A stretch of DNA of 64,000 nt from Alphaproteobacteria bacterium HGW-Alphaproteobacteria-1 (GTDB lineage: Bacteria > Pseudomonadota > Alphaproteobacteria > Rhodobacterales > Rhodobacteraceae). A model generated the notes under the pieces. The model did no database searches. It saw nothing but the letters and a program-made list of their open reading frames with translations, and was not told the origin of the DNA. The DNA is taken from contig PHEQ01000014.1 of NCBI GenBank assembly GCA_002842985.1, positions 21,684 to 85,683 on the forward strand, read 5' to 3'. Below are positions 26,171 to 34,599 of this stretch, in pieces. How positions within the stretch are numbered: the first letter of the stretch is position 1; every line of letters starts with the position of its first letter. The position numbers and the translations under genes are program-made.

Positions 26171-27745
26171 TCAGGCTGCCCGCCCCGCCAGAAGCCGTGC
26201 CTCGAAGGGGCGCAACATGCGCCGCGCGGCAGGGCTGTAACCTGCGCCGGTCGCGGGGTCGATCTCGGGGAACAGCGCGCGGATCTCGGCCACGATCCCG
26301 GCTTCGAAGCTGTGCGCGGTCTGCGGCCCCGGCAGAAAGCTTTCGGTCAAAAGACCCTCGGACCAGATCAGTTGATGACGGTCGAACAGCAGATGCACAT
26401 ACTCCACCTCGCCCCCCTCGATCCGCCGCACCGTGCGGTCATTCACCAGATCGCGGGCGGCGACCAGAACCTCGCCCTCGCCGAACAGAAGTTCGGCAAG
26501 GCTGTCGCGGATCAGCACCCGGTGCAGCGGCGAGAGCCGCAGCCCACCGTGTCGCCCGAAGGTATCCGCCGCTATGGCGATGGGGGCAAAGGCCCCCGTC
26601 GCCGCCACCCGCCGCATACCGATCCAGCGCAGCGGCTGCGCGCCCTCGTCCTTGGTCAACACCAGATCGCCCGGTCGCAACGCCTCCACCGCCACCTCGC
26701 CTTCTGGCGTGCGGATGCGCGTGCCGGCCACGAAACAGGGCACCGAATCCACCGTGACAAAGCCCACATCGGTCTGGCCCGTGCTGCTCTCGACCCCGTA
26801 GGTGAAATTGAACACCTCGGTATCGCCGTCGCCCAGCACCGTCACCGTGCCATCGGCATTGAGCTTGATCTGCTGACCGGAATTGAGCGTGACGATATCC
26901 CCCGCCGCCACTGCCTGCCCGTTGAGATGGGTGATGGTCAACGTCCCCGACGTGCCGTTCACGTCATTGGCCAGCAGATCGAGAATGCGCGAGCCGTCGG
27001 GAAACAGCGTCGTGGTGTCATCCATCGCCACCAGCGTGGTCTGCACGCTGTTGGCGGCAATCAGGACAGTGGAATCGTAATTCGCATCGGTCACATCGGC
27101 AATGCCGATCCGGATGGAGTTCATCACGCCCGAATTGACCGGAATGGTCAGCGTCAGCGTCAGGGTAAACCCGTCCATCTCGGTATTGAACTGGTCTTGC
27201 GTGTTATCGATGAAAAGATTGCCGTTCGACCCGGCATTGAGGTTGTTGGGGTCGATATCGCCATCACCCACCGACAGCGGCACAAGGTTACCGTTGATCC
27301 AGACGCCAAAGAAATCCTGAAACGCCCCCAAGGCGAATTCGGGATATTCCTCGGAGGCAAAGACGAATTGCATCGTCATGACATCGCCCGTGGGGATGAA
27401 ATTCACATCGAGATAGGCCGCATCGAAGGTTGGGGCCCCCGCGGCGGCGTTGAAACCCGCCACACCGTTCGGCCCGCTCGAAGTTGTCGTGGTGCTGCTG
27501 CTCAGGTTCGACTGGAAAAAGTTGTTGTTGGTGAAGCCGTTGAGGTCACCGGTCGAGAACATCACACCCGTGTCGCCCGGCACCACACCGGGCGAGATCG
27601 CATTGCCGTTGGTATAGATGCCCGAGGAGTCGCGGTCGCCGGTATAGGAGGCGCTGATCACCTGCACCCCGTCGCCGAAAATCGTCTCTGCCATCTGCAT
27701 GGCCGAGGCATTCTTGTTGATCGGAATCTCGACGCCCGCAACCAT
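26171..27745 (-). CDS. large secreted-type protein with choice-of-anchor L domain and C-terminal Hint domain
   Basis: The 524-residue protein has, in order, a choice-of-anchor L domain (about residues 1-230, with QFVFASEEYPEFALG and QDFFGVWING), a cadherin/VCBS-like beta domain (about 235-330, rich in Asn, Thr and Gly), and a Hint domain (from about 335). The Hint nucleophile is in VPCFVAGTRI, the His motif in LSPLHRVLI, and the end in DRHQLIWSEG. Acidic, Thr/Gly-rich repeats without a signal peptide suggest type I secretion; no exporter is next to it. A GAGGTGG ribosome-binding site points to the ATG at 27745 rather than an in-frame GTG nine bases upstream. Confidence 0.82.
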   Translation of the reverse strand: MVAGVEIPINKNASAMQMAETIFGDGVQVISASYTGDRDSSGIYTNGNAISPGVVPGDTGVMFSTGDLNGFTNNNFFQSNLSSSTTTTSSGPNGVAGFNAAAGAPTFDAAYLDVNFIPTGDVMTMQFVFASEEYPEFALGAFQDFFGVWINGNLVPLSVGDGDIDPNNLNAGSNGNLFIDNTQDQFNTEMDGFTLTLTLTIPVNSGVMNSIRIGIADVTDANYDSTVLIAANSVQTTLVAMDDTTTLFPDGSRILDLLANDVNGTSGTLTITHLNGQAVAAGDIVTLNSGQQIKLNADGTVTVLGDGDTEVFNFTYGVESSTGQTDVGFVTVDSVPCFVAGTRIRTPEGEVAVEALRPGDLVLTKDEGAQPLRWIGMRRVAATGAFAPIAIAADTFGRHGGLRLSPLHRVLIRDSLAELLFGEGEVLVAARDLVNDRTVRRIEGGEVEYVHLLFDRHQLIWSEGLLTESFLPGPQTAHSFEAGIVAEIRALFPEIDPATGAGYSPAARRMLRPFEARLLAGRAA

Positions 27746-28017
27746 GCCTGCCACCTCGTATCGTCAGGCGGGATCACAGCGGCCTCATGGTCGGCGGAAG
27801 GGCGCATACGCGCCCGTCACCTCTCCATTTTCAGGGCCTGCCGTCCGGTTTTTCCGGCTCTCGCGGCCCGCTGCGCGTGCTCGAACCCTGCCTCGGGTTT
27901 GTTATTGCGGCATTGATAGCAAATCCTTCCCACGTTGTTAAGGTTTATTCGCACCGCCGGTTTGCACCCGCCCGCGATCCGCGCTAGGCCAAGCCCATCA
28001 GACGAAAGGCCGCCACC

Positions 28018-29169
28018 ATGCCCCCTGCCCCGCTCGACCCCGTCCGCCTCACCGCCGATCTTCTGCGCTGCCCCTCGGTCACGCCCGCGGAAGGCGGCGC
28101 GCTGCGGCTGCTGGAGGGGGTGCTGTCGGAGGCAGGCTTTGCCTGCACCCGAGTGGATCGTGGCGGGGTCAGCAATCTCTTTGCCCGCTGGGGCGACAAG
28201 GGCGCCGCGAGAACCTTCGGCTTCAACGGTCATACCGATGTCGTGCCGGTGGGCGACGAGGCCGCCTGGACCGTGCCACCCTTTGGCGCGGTCGAGCGTG
28301 ACGGCGTGCTCTACGGGCGCGGGGCCACCGACATGAAATCCGGCGTCGCGGCCTTCGCCGCGGCAGCGGTGGATTTCGTCCGCGCCACGCCCCCCGACGG
28401 CGCCGTGATCCTCGCCATCACCGGGGATGAGGAGGGCGATGCCACGGACGGCACCACGGCCCTGCTCGACTGGATGCAGGCGCAGGGCGAGCGCATGACC
28501 GCCTGCCTTGTGGGCGAGCCCACCTGTCCCGCGCGCATGGGCGAGATGATCAAGATCGGGCGGCGCGGTTCGCTTGTCGCGTGGATCACGCTGACCGGGG
28601 TGCAGGGCCATTCCGCCTATCCACACCGTGCCCGCAATCCGCTACCCGCCATGGCGCGGCTGATGGACCGGCTGGCCTCGCATCCCCTTGATGAGGGCAC
28701 CGAGCATTTCGACCCCTCGACGCTTGCCATCGTTACCATCGACACCGGCAACCCCGCCACCAACGTGATCCCGGCGCAGACCCGCGCCACCGTCAATATC
28801 CGCTTCAACGACGCCCATGACAGCGGATCGCTCGTCGCCTGGATGCAAGGCGAGCTTGACCGCGTGAGCGCCGAATTCGGCACCACCGGCACAATGACGG
28901 TCAAGGTCTCGGGCGAGTCTTTCCTTACGCCGCCCGGCGCGCTGTCGGATCTCGTCGCCCGCGCTGTCGAGGCCGAGACCGGCGTTGTGCCGGTGCTGTC
29001 GACGACGGGGGGCACGTCGGACGCGCGCTTTGTCAAGGATCACTGCCCGGTGGTGGAATTCGGCCTGGTCGGCCAGACCATGCACCAGGTGGACGAGCGC
29101 GTGGACGTGGCGCAGATCCACCAGTTGAAGGCGATCTATGCCCGCATCCTGCGAGATTACTTTGCATGA
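28018..29169 (+). CDS. dapE: succinyl-diaminopimelate desuccinylase
   Basis: DapE removes succinate from N-succinyl-LL-diaminopimelate in lysine and peptidoglycan precursor synthesis. The 383-residue M20 metallopeptidase-fold protein has the zinc-site motifs [12 protein letters not shown] and [12 protein letters not shown], the catalytic [12 protein letters not shown], and the dimerisation-domain His ([14 protein letters not shown]). Length is normal. The 272-base region before it, back to the Hint gene start, is divergent and carries both promoters; I see no further gene there. The stop overlaps the next start (ATGA). Confidence 0.95.
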   Translation: MPPAPLDPVRLTADLLRCPSVTPAEGGALRLLEGVLSEAGFACTRVDRGGVSNLFARWGDKGAARTFGFNGHTDVVPVGDEAAWTVPPFGAVERDGVLYGRGATDMKSGVAAFAAAAVDFVRATPPDGAVILAITGDEEGDATDGTTALLDWMQAQGERMTACLVGEPTCPARMGEMIKIGRRGSLVAWITLTGVQGHSAYPHRARNPLPAMARLMDRLASHPLDEGTEHFDPSTLAIVTIDTGNPATNVIPAQTRATVNIRFNDAHDSGSLVAWMQGELDRVSAEFGTTGTMTVKVSGESFLTPPGALSDLVARAVEAETGVVPVLSTTGGTSDARFVKDHCPVVEFGLVGQTMHQVDERVDVAQIHQLKAIYARILRDYFA

Positions 29170-29750
29170 GGCGGGCCACCCTCGTCGTGATGGTGAAAGA
29201 ACCGCGCCCGGGCCGCGTCAAGACGCGGCTGGGGCGTGATCTGGGCATGACCGCCGCCGCCTGGTGGTTTCGTCATCAGGTTGCGCGCCTCTTGCGCCGG
29301 ATCGAGGATCCGCGCTGGCGCCTCGTGCTCGCCGTCAGCCCCGACCGCGCCGGGATGCAGAGCCGCGTCTGGCCCGCGCATCTGCCCCGCGTGCCGCAGG
29401 GCGCGGGCGATCTGGGCGACCGGATGGGGCGCATATTCCGCAGCCTGCCGCCGGGGCCGGTCTGCATCATCGGGGCGGATATTCCCGGCATCACCCGCGC
29501 CCGTATCGTTCGCGCCTTCGCCGCCCTCGGGCAGCATGACGCAGTGATCGGCCCGGCCCCCGATGGCGGCTACTGGCTCATCGGGCTCAGCCGCAGCGCC
29601 GCCGTGCCCGCCCGCCTTTTCGAGGGCGTGCGCTGGTCAAGCCCTCACGCTCGCGCCGACACCCTGCGCAGTCTTGGGGCAGCCCGCGTCGCGCAGATCG
29701 ACACGCTCCGCGATGTGGATGAGGCGCGCGATCTGCACCCGATGACGTAA
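29166..29750 (+). CDS. DUF2064 / TIGR04282-type glycosyltransferase
   Basis: The 194-residue protein has the DUF2064 pattern: [17 protein letters not shown] at the N-terminus (nucleotide-binding, like nucleotidyltransferases), [15 protein letters not shown] in the middle, and [13 protein letters not shown] followed by VRWSSP. The family includes a putative arsenosugar-biosynthesis glycosyltransferase group. Its actual substrate here is unknown and no arsenic genes are nearby. It is translationally coupled to dapE by ATGA overlap. Confidence 0.82.
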   Translation: MRRATLVVMVKEPRPGRVKTRLGRDLGMTAAAWWFRHQVARLLRRIEDPRWRLVLAVSPDRAGMQSRVWPAHLPRVPQGAGDLGDRMGRIFRSLPPGPVCIIGADIPGITRARIVRAFAALGQHDAVIGPAPDGGYWLIGLSRSAAVPARLFEGVRWSSPHARADTLRSLGAARVAQIDTLRDVDEARDLHPMT

Positions 29751-29835
29751 CGCCTGAAACCGGGGGCAGCGCGGGCCGGCTTCCGTCACGGTTGAGACCG
29801 ACCGGCGGGCGCCGGGCCGCGTCAGGCGCGTCGGT

Positions 29836-31203
29836 TCAGATCCCCCAGGCGGCGCATTTGCGATCGACCGTCTTGCGCGCCACGCCAAGGCGCCGCGCCG
29901 CTTCGGCGCGGTTGCCGCCACAGGCGTCGAGCACCGCCATGATGTGCCTCTGCTCCACCAGTTCCAGCGTCTCGATGGCCTCAACGCCGGTCACGCGCCC
30001 CTCGCCCGCGAAATCGGGCGGAAAGGCCCCAAGGATCACCGAGCGTTCGATCAGGTTGCGCAATTCGCGCACGTTGCCGGGCCAGTCATAGCGGCTCAGC
30101 TTGAGCAGCACCTGCTCGTTCAGTTCGAGCGCGGGCATCCCGAGAACCTTGGAAAGCTCACTCATGAAGAAGGCGGCAAGCGCGCCAATATCTTCTTTGC
30201 GATCCTTGAGGGCCGGCATGACCACGTTGACCACGTTGATGCGGTGATAGAGATCGGCGCGGAACCGGCCGTCGCGCACCGCCGTCGTGAGATCGGCATT
30301 GGTGGCAAACAGAAACCGAAGGTCGAGCGGCACCTCGCGTTCCGAGCCGATGGGACGGACGCGGCGATCCTCGAGCACCCGCAGAAGTGCAGCCTGCACC
30401 GTCTCGGGCAGTTGTGCCACCTCGTCGAGCAAAAGCGTGCCACCCTCGGCGTGAAACAGCAGCCCGTCCTTGCGCCGGTGCCCGCCCTCGATCACGCCGA
30501 ACAGCTCTTCGGCGATATGTTCATGCGAGATCGCCGCGCAATTCACCGCCACGAAGGGCTTGTCCGCCCGCGTCGACAGCGCGTGCAGCGTGCGCGCCGC
30601 CACTTCCTTGCCGGTCCCGCTCGCACCCGTGAACAGCACAGAGGTCGGCATCGGCGCCAGGCGCGCCAGCATCTCGCGCACCTGCCGAAGCGGGGGGGAT
30701 TGCCCCAGAAGCCGCCCGCGCGCCGTTCCGCCGCCGCCCGACAACTCGTGGCGGAGCAGGTAATTGTCCCGCGCCAGATATTTCCGGTCGAGCGCGCGCG
30801 CCACCGCGTTCAGGATCTGGTTGGCGCGAAACGGCTTGAGCACGAAATCCGTGACCCCCGCCCGCAGCGCCTTGATCGCCGTTTCCAGGTCGGCGTAGGC
30901 GGTCATCAGGATTGTCTCGGCGAAAAGCCCCACCCGGCGCTGGTCTTCAAGCCAGTCCAGCCCGGTCTTGTCGGGCATGATGTTGTCGAGGATGAGCAGA
31001 TCGAAATGCGCCTGATCGAGGATGTCGCCCGCCTCGCGGCAGGATCGCGCCTGTTCCACATGGCGACAGCGCGGCCCCAGCGTCTTGATCAGGAAATTGC
31101 GCATCCCCGGCTCGTCGTCGATGATGAGCACGGCGGCGCGCGCAAGGTTTTCACCGTAATCGTCGCGCGGCATATCGGCCTTGGCGATGGTGCTGGCCGT
31201 CAT
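29836..31203 (-). CDS. NtrC-family response regulator lacking the GAFTGA motif
   Basis: The 455-residue protein has a receiver domain (about residues 27-140; phospho-acceptor Asp in LLILDNIMPDK, Lys in VLKPF), an AAA+ domain (Walker A GASGTGKE, Walker B GGTLLLDEVAQL) and a Fis-type C-terminal HTH (GGNRAEAARRLGVARKTVDRK, about 430-450). Where sigma-54 activators have GAFTGA after ELFG, this reads ELFGVIEGGHRRKDG, so the sigma-54 contact loop is missing. It starts in a TAATG overlap with the 44-residue gene and so belongs to the formate dehydrogenase operon. No histidine kinase gene is adjacent. Confidence 0.9.
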   Translation of the reverse strand: MTASTIAKADMPRDDYGENLARAAVLIIDDEPGMRNFLIKTLGPRCRHVEQARSCREAGDILDQAHFDLLILDNIMPDKTGLDWLEDQRRVGLFAETILMTAYADLETAIKALRAGVTDFVLKPFRANQILNAVARALDRKYLARDNYLLRHELSGGGGTARGRLLGQSPPLRQVREMLARLAPMPTSVLFTGASGTGKEVAARTLHALSTRADKPFVAVNCAAISHEHIAEELFGVIEGGHRRKDGLLFHAEGGTLLLDEVAQLPETVQAALLRVLEDRRVRPIGSEREVPLDLRFLFATNADLTTAVRDGRFRADLYHRINVVNVVMPALKDRKEDIGALAAFFMSELSKVLGMPALELNEQVLLKLSRYDWPGNVRELRNLIERSVILGAFPPDFAGEGRVTGVEAIETLELVEQRHIMAVLDACGGNRAEAARRLGVARKTVDRKCAAWGI

Positions 31204-31337
31204 TATCGCCCGTCACCAAGGCGCACGGCGTCGCTCGCGCGGGTCGTCTCGACCGTATAGCCCAGTTCGCGCAGCGCCCATGGGGCGGCGGCGGCGATCA
31301 CGGCACATGCCACGAAGGCGGCTAGCATGGCTTTCAT
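31203..31337 (-). CDS. 44-residue single-helix peptide in the formate dehydrogenase operon
   Basis: The short frame starts MKAMLAAFVACAVIAAAAPW and continues ALRELGYTVETTRASDAV to a TAA that overlaps the next ATG (TAATG). The ribosome-binding site is CAGGAGAG, nine bases before the ATG. It has one hydrophobic segment (about residues 3-20) that could be a signal anchor or cleavable signal, and a short periplasmic tail. Its tight placement between the WD40-cytochrome c gene and the response regulator gene argues that it is translated. I do not recognise a family. It may stabilise or assemble the complex; that is a guess from context. Confidence 0.7.
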   Translation of the reverse strand: MKAMLAAFVACAVIAAAAPWALRELGYTVETTRASDAVRLGDGR

Positions 31338-31355
31338 TGTCGTGTCTCTCCTGTT

Positions 31356-32642
31356 TCAGCGGGTGGCGCGGCGCAGATAGGCGATGAGGTCCTGCCGGTC
31401 CTGCGCCCCGGTAATGCGTTGCATCGGCATCTTGGAGCCGGGGATGTAATGGTCCGGGCCAAGATCGAATAGAGCGTCGATGCTCTCGTCCCCCCATACA
31501 ATATCGGAATTGGCAAGGATGGGCGAGTAGGGATAGCCCTCCACCTCTCCGGCCCTGCGCCCGAAGAGACCATGAAGGCTTGGCCCTGCCTTGCGCGAGG
31601 GCGGCGGCGTCAGCGCGTGGCAGATCGAGCACTTGCGCATGAATTGCCGCTCGCCATTCTCCATCTCTTCGGGCGGGCGCAGGAATGTGTGCTCGGCCGC
31701 GTCCGCCGGATCGTACTCGTCGAGCAGCGCCACGGGCCAGCCATAGACCACCTCCGGAAGGCCGCCAGCATAGAGCATCGCCCCATCGGGCGAAAATGCC
31801 AGCGCCCAGACCGGTCCGCGCTCCATGGCCTTGAAATCACGGGTCACGGTCCATTCGCGTGTGTCGATCACCATGATGTAGCCATGCCCGTCCCCGGCGG
31901 CGAGCTGGCCTGACCCCTCGTGATTCACCAGCGCCAGCACAGGCCGCCGGTCGAGGGTGAAATCGGCGATCTCCACGCCGCCCTCAGGCTCCACCACCCG
32001 CGTCGCACCATCGACCGCACCATAGGCGAGCCACGCATCGCCCGGCCCCACCACCAGTTCGTTGATGCCGAAACCCTGATCAACAAGAACGCGCGAGACC
32101 GCCCCGGCCTCTTGCCAGGGCCACACCCGCAGCGTGCCATCGGCCGAGGAGGAAAAAAGCCGCGCGCCGTCGTGCGCGAAGGCGACATCGGTCACCGGGC
32201 CGTCATGCCCCTTGAGAAAGCGCGGCGCGCCGCCCTGCGCGGGCCAGAGACCGATCGAGCCATCCCAGCTTGCCGAAGCGATCCACCCGCCATCCAGCGA
32301 GACAGCGAGCGAGGCCACCTTGCCCTGATGCCCGTCAAGACGCGTCGCGGCCCCGCTTTCACGATCCCAGAGGATCACGTCGAAATCGTCGCCGCCCGAG
32401 ACAAACCGGCCATCGCCCAGATGCGCCACCGCGATCACCGCCGCCGCGTGCCCCTCGAACCATCGCGGAACGCGCCCCTGCCAGAGGCCCACCGAATTGT
32501 CGAAGCTTGCCGAGATCACCGCGCCGTCCGGCAGCATGTCAAGCCCCATCACCGGCCCGCCATGCCCCTTGAGCGTGGTGAACTCCTGAGCCGCGACCGG
32601 GGCCGCGACCAGACACCAGAGCACCGCAATCCATCCGCGCAT
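31356..32642 (-). CDS. WD40-repeat protein with C-terminal cytochrome c domain
   Basis: The 428-residue exported protein has a signal peptide (GWIAVLWCLVAAPVAAQ), then a WD40 beta-propeller of about seven blades (repeats such as LKGHGGPVMGLDM, LDGHQGKVASLAVSLDGG and LKGHDGPVTDVAFAHDG). At the C-terminus is a class I cytochrome c domain with the haem motif CSICH near residue 339 and a likely axial Met in GSKMPMQRI. It begins seven bases after the cytochrome b subunit stop, so it is part of the formate dehydrogenase operon. It probably takes electrons in the periplasm or scaffolds the complex. I placed the start at the ATG giving MRGWIAVLW; the open frame upstream runs into the previous gene. 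Confidence 0.85.
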   Translation of the reverse strand: MRGWIAVLWCLVAAPVAAQEFTTLKGHGGPVMGLDMLPDGAVISASFDNSVGLWQGRVPRWFEGHAAAVIAVAHLGDGRFVSGGDDFDVILWDRESGAATRLDGHQGKVASLAVSLDGGWIASASWDGSIGLWPAQGGAPRFLKGHDGPVTDVAFAHDGARLFSSSADGTLRVWPWQEAGAVSRVLVDQGFGINELVVGPGDAWLAYGAVDGATRVVEPEGGVEIADFTLDRRPVLALVNHEGSGQLAAGDGHGYIMVIDTREWTVTRDFKAMERGPVWALAFSPDGAMLYAGGLPEVVYGWPVALLDEYDPADAAEHTFLRPPEEMENGERQFMRKCSICHALTPPPSRKAGPSLHGLFGRRAGEVEGYPYSPILANSDIVWGDESIDALFDLGPDHYIPGSKMPMQRITGAQDRQDLIAYLRRATR

Positions 32643-32649
32643 GATGAAA

Positions 32650-33861
32650 TCACTCGGCGGGATGGGCGGCCTTGTCGGGCGTGTCGGGCGCATGGCCCTT
32701 TTGCCGCAACTCCTCGAGCCACAGCCCGTGATGCTCACGCGCCCATTGCTCCTCGACCTCGCCCGAGCCCATGGCATCGAACGCGCCCTCCATGCCGACC
32801 GAGCCGATATAGATATGGGCGAGGATGATCGCGATCAGGATGAAGGCCACGATCGTATGCCAGAGCGTCGCAAGCTGCATTTCCTCATGCGGCGCGAGCA
32901 TCTCGGGCAGGGGTCCAAGGCCCACAATCTGCGGCAGGCCCATGTTGTTGAGGATGACAAAGGTCTTGGCGAACATCGGCAACTCAAAGGGGAAGAGCAG
33001 CGACAGGCCCGAGGCCGAGATCGACGCGCCAAAAAGGATCACCGACCAGAAGATCATCTTTTGCCCGGCGTTGAACTTCTTCGCCGGCGGATGCACCCCT
33101 TTCGTGAAAATACCCCCGCCCACGGCCAGCCATTTGAGGTCGGTCCGGTTGGGGATGTTGTGCATCACCCACAGGAAGAACACCATCACGAGGCCAAGCA
33201 TGAAGGCCCAGGAGATGTTGTTGTGCACCCATTTCGAGGCGACCGCGATGGTCGAGAAGGCTTCGTGCCCCAGCAGCGGAATGATCGCCATGCGACCGAA
33301 GAGCACCACCAGCCCGGTTATCGCCAGCACCACGAAAGACCCCGCCATCAGCCAATGGGCAAACCGCTCCACCGCCTGAAAGCGGGTGACGGTGCGCCCG
33401 GTCTTCTCTCCATCGATGCGGATCTTGCCGCGAACGAGGTAGAAAAGCGCGAGAAGGGCCAGCGTGCCACCGAGAAGCCACGCGCCATACGTGGCAAGCG
33501 GTCCCTTGCGGAACTCGAGCCACTTCATGCCGCCATCCTGGATGAGCACGCGCGCCTCGGCGCCGCCCGTCGAGACCTTTACATCATCAAGCCCATAGCG
33601 CAGCGCGCGCCACACCTCGGCATCGGAGGCCCCTCCAAGCGTGCCCAGCTGCCCGGCCATGCCGGCAGCATCGTCGCCGCCGGTGGCATTGCGGCGAAAC
33701 GAGTCGTCGATCTTCTCTCCGCGCTGACGGGCGAGGATGTCGTCGAGCGTTTGCGCCCCGCCGGTGGCGGAGCGATCCGTCCCGGACGCCTCCGGCCTGT
33801 CCTGCGCCATGGCAGGAAGCGCGAGCAGGAAACACAAGGCCAAGCTGAGAAATGCGCGCAT
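32650..33861 (-). CDS. fdhC: formate dehydrogenase cytochrome b subunit (gamma)
   Basis: This is the membrane anchor that passes electrons from the Fe-S subunit to quinone. The 403-residue protein has a signal peptide (ends ALPAMAQ), a periplasmic linker with Asp/Gly-rich sequence (about 20-110), and the FdoI/FdhC cytochrome b556 domain (about 125-365). In that domain the haem-ligand His residues lie in RFAHWLMAGSFVV, VHNNISWAF and LATLWHTIVAFILIAIILAHIY. A helix at about 112-130 precedes it. The long N-terminal extension with a cleavable signal is typical of the alphaproteobacterial type. A hairpin pair separates it from fdhB. Confidence 0.92.
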   Translation of the reverse strand: MRAFLSLALCFLLALPAMAQDRPEASGTDRSATGGAQTLDDILARQRGEKIDDSFRRNATGGDDAAGMAGQLGTLGGASDAEVWRALRYGLDDVKVSTGGAEARVLIQDGGMKWLEFRKGPLATYGAWLLGGTLALLALFYLVRGKIRIDGEKTGRTVTRFQAVERFAHWLMAGSFVVLAITGLVVLFGRMAIIPLLGHEAFSTIAVASKWVHNNISWAFMLGLVMVFFLWVMHNIPNRTDLKWLAVGGGIFTKGVHPPAKKFNAGQKMIFWSVILFGASISASGLSLLFPFELPMFAKTFVILNNMGLPQIVGLGPLPEMLAPHEEMQLATLWHTIVAFILIAIILAHIYIGSVGMEGAFDAMGSGEVEEQWAREHHGLWLEELRQKGHAPDTPDKAAHPAE

Positions 33862-33889
33862 GATGTCCTCGATCCAGATCAGGTAGACC

Positions 33890-33936
33890 CGATTTCTTCA
33901 AAAGAAATCGGATCGGAAACTTTCAAAGTTTCCGAT
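33890..33936. repeat. paired hairpins between fdhB and fdhC
   Basis: Hairpin one (33890-33910) has CGATTTCTT and AAGAAATCG arms with a three-base loop. Hairpin two (33912-33936) has ATCGGAAACTTT and AAAGTTTCCGAT around one base. On the plus strand it is followed by TTTTG, like an intrinsic terminator; on the transcribed minus strand the downstream bases are not a clean T-run. Within the operon it could stabilise or attenuate the fdhA-fdhB message. Confidence 0.75.
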
Positions 33937-33990
33937 TTTTGTCGCGCCGATGCCGAAGGTCTTGCCAACCTCCGGCATCGGCAAGGGCGA

Positions 33991-34587
33991 TCAGCCGCCG
34001 CTTTGCTGGCCGTAGGCGCTGCCCCAGCCCCAGGCACCCGAGCCGAAGCCGCGGGCCACCACGCGCTCGCGGTAGATGGCCGAGACCACGTCGCCGTCGC
34101 CTGCCAGAAGCGCCTTGGTCGAGCACATCTCGGCGCAGATGGGCAGCTTGCCCTCGGCGATCCGGTTGCGCCCATACTTCTGGAACTCGGCCTGGCTGTG
34201 GTTCTCCTCGGGGCCGCCCTTGCAGAAGGTGCATTTGTCCATCTTGCCACGGGACCCGAAATTGCCCGCCTGCGGGAATTGCGGCGCGCCGAACGGGCAC
34301 GCGTAGAAGCAATAGCCGCAACCGATGCACAGGTCCTTGGAGTGGAGCACCACGCCTTCCTCGTCCTGGTAGAAGCAATCCACCGGACAGACGGCCATGC
34401 AGGGCGCGTCCGAACAGTGCATGCACGCGACCGAGATCGAGCGTTCACCAGGCTTGCCGTCGTTGATCGTCACCACCTTGCGGCGGTTGATCCCCCAAGG
34501 CACCTCGTGCTCGTTCTTGCAGGCGGTGACGCAGGCGTTGCATTCGATGCAGCGTTCGGCGTCGCACAGAAACTTTGCTCTTGCCAT
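33991..34587 (-). CDS. fdhB: formate dehydrogenase iron-sulfur subunit (beta)
   Basis: The 198-residue ferredoxin-like protein carries four 4Fe-4S binding groups, starting CIECNACVTACKNEHEVPWG, then CMHCSDAPCMAVCPVDC, CIGCGYCFYACPFGAP, and CTFCKGG...CAEMCSTKAL. This is the beta subunit layout of periplasmic formate dehydrogenases. It moves electrons from the molybdopterin subunit to the cytochrome b subunit. It lacks the C-terminal membrane helix of E. coli FdnH. It starts 12 bases after fdhA. Confidence 0.94.
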   Translation of the reverse strand: MARAKFLCDAERCIECNACVTACKNEHEVPWGINRRKVVTINDGKPGERSISVACMHCSDAPCMAVCPVDCFYQDEEGVVLHSKDLCIGCGYCFYACPFGAPQFPQAGNFGSRGKMDKCTFCKGGPEENHSQAEFQKYGRNRIAEGKLPICAEMCSTKALLAGDGDVVSAIYRERVVARGFGSGAWGWGSAYGQQSGG

Positions 34588-34599
34588 TTCTCTGTCTCC

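Noticed and set aside
25019..27916. A plus-strand open frame of 965 codons opposite the Hint genes
   Set aside because: Same antisense effect; no motif, signal or ribosome-binding site, and both Hint proteins on the other strand are recognisable.
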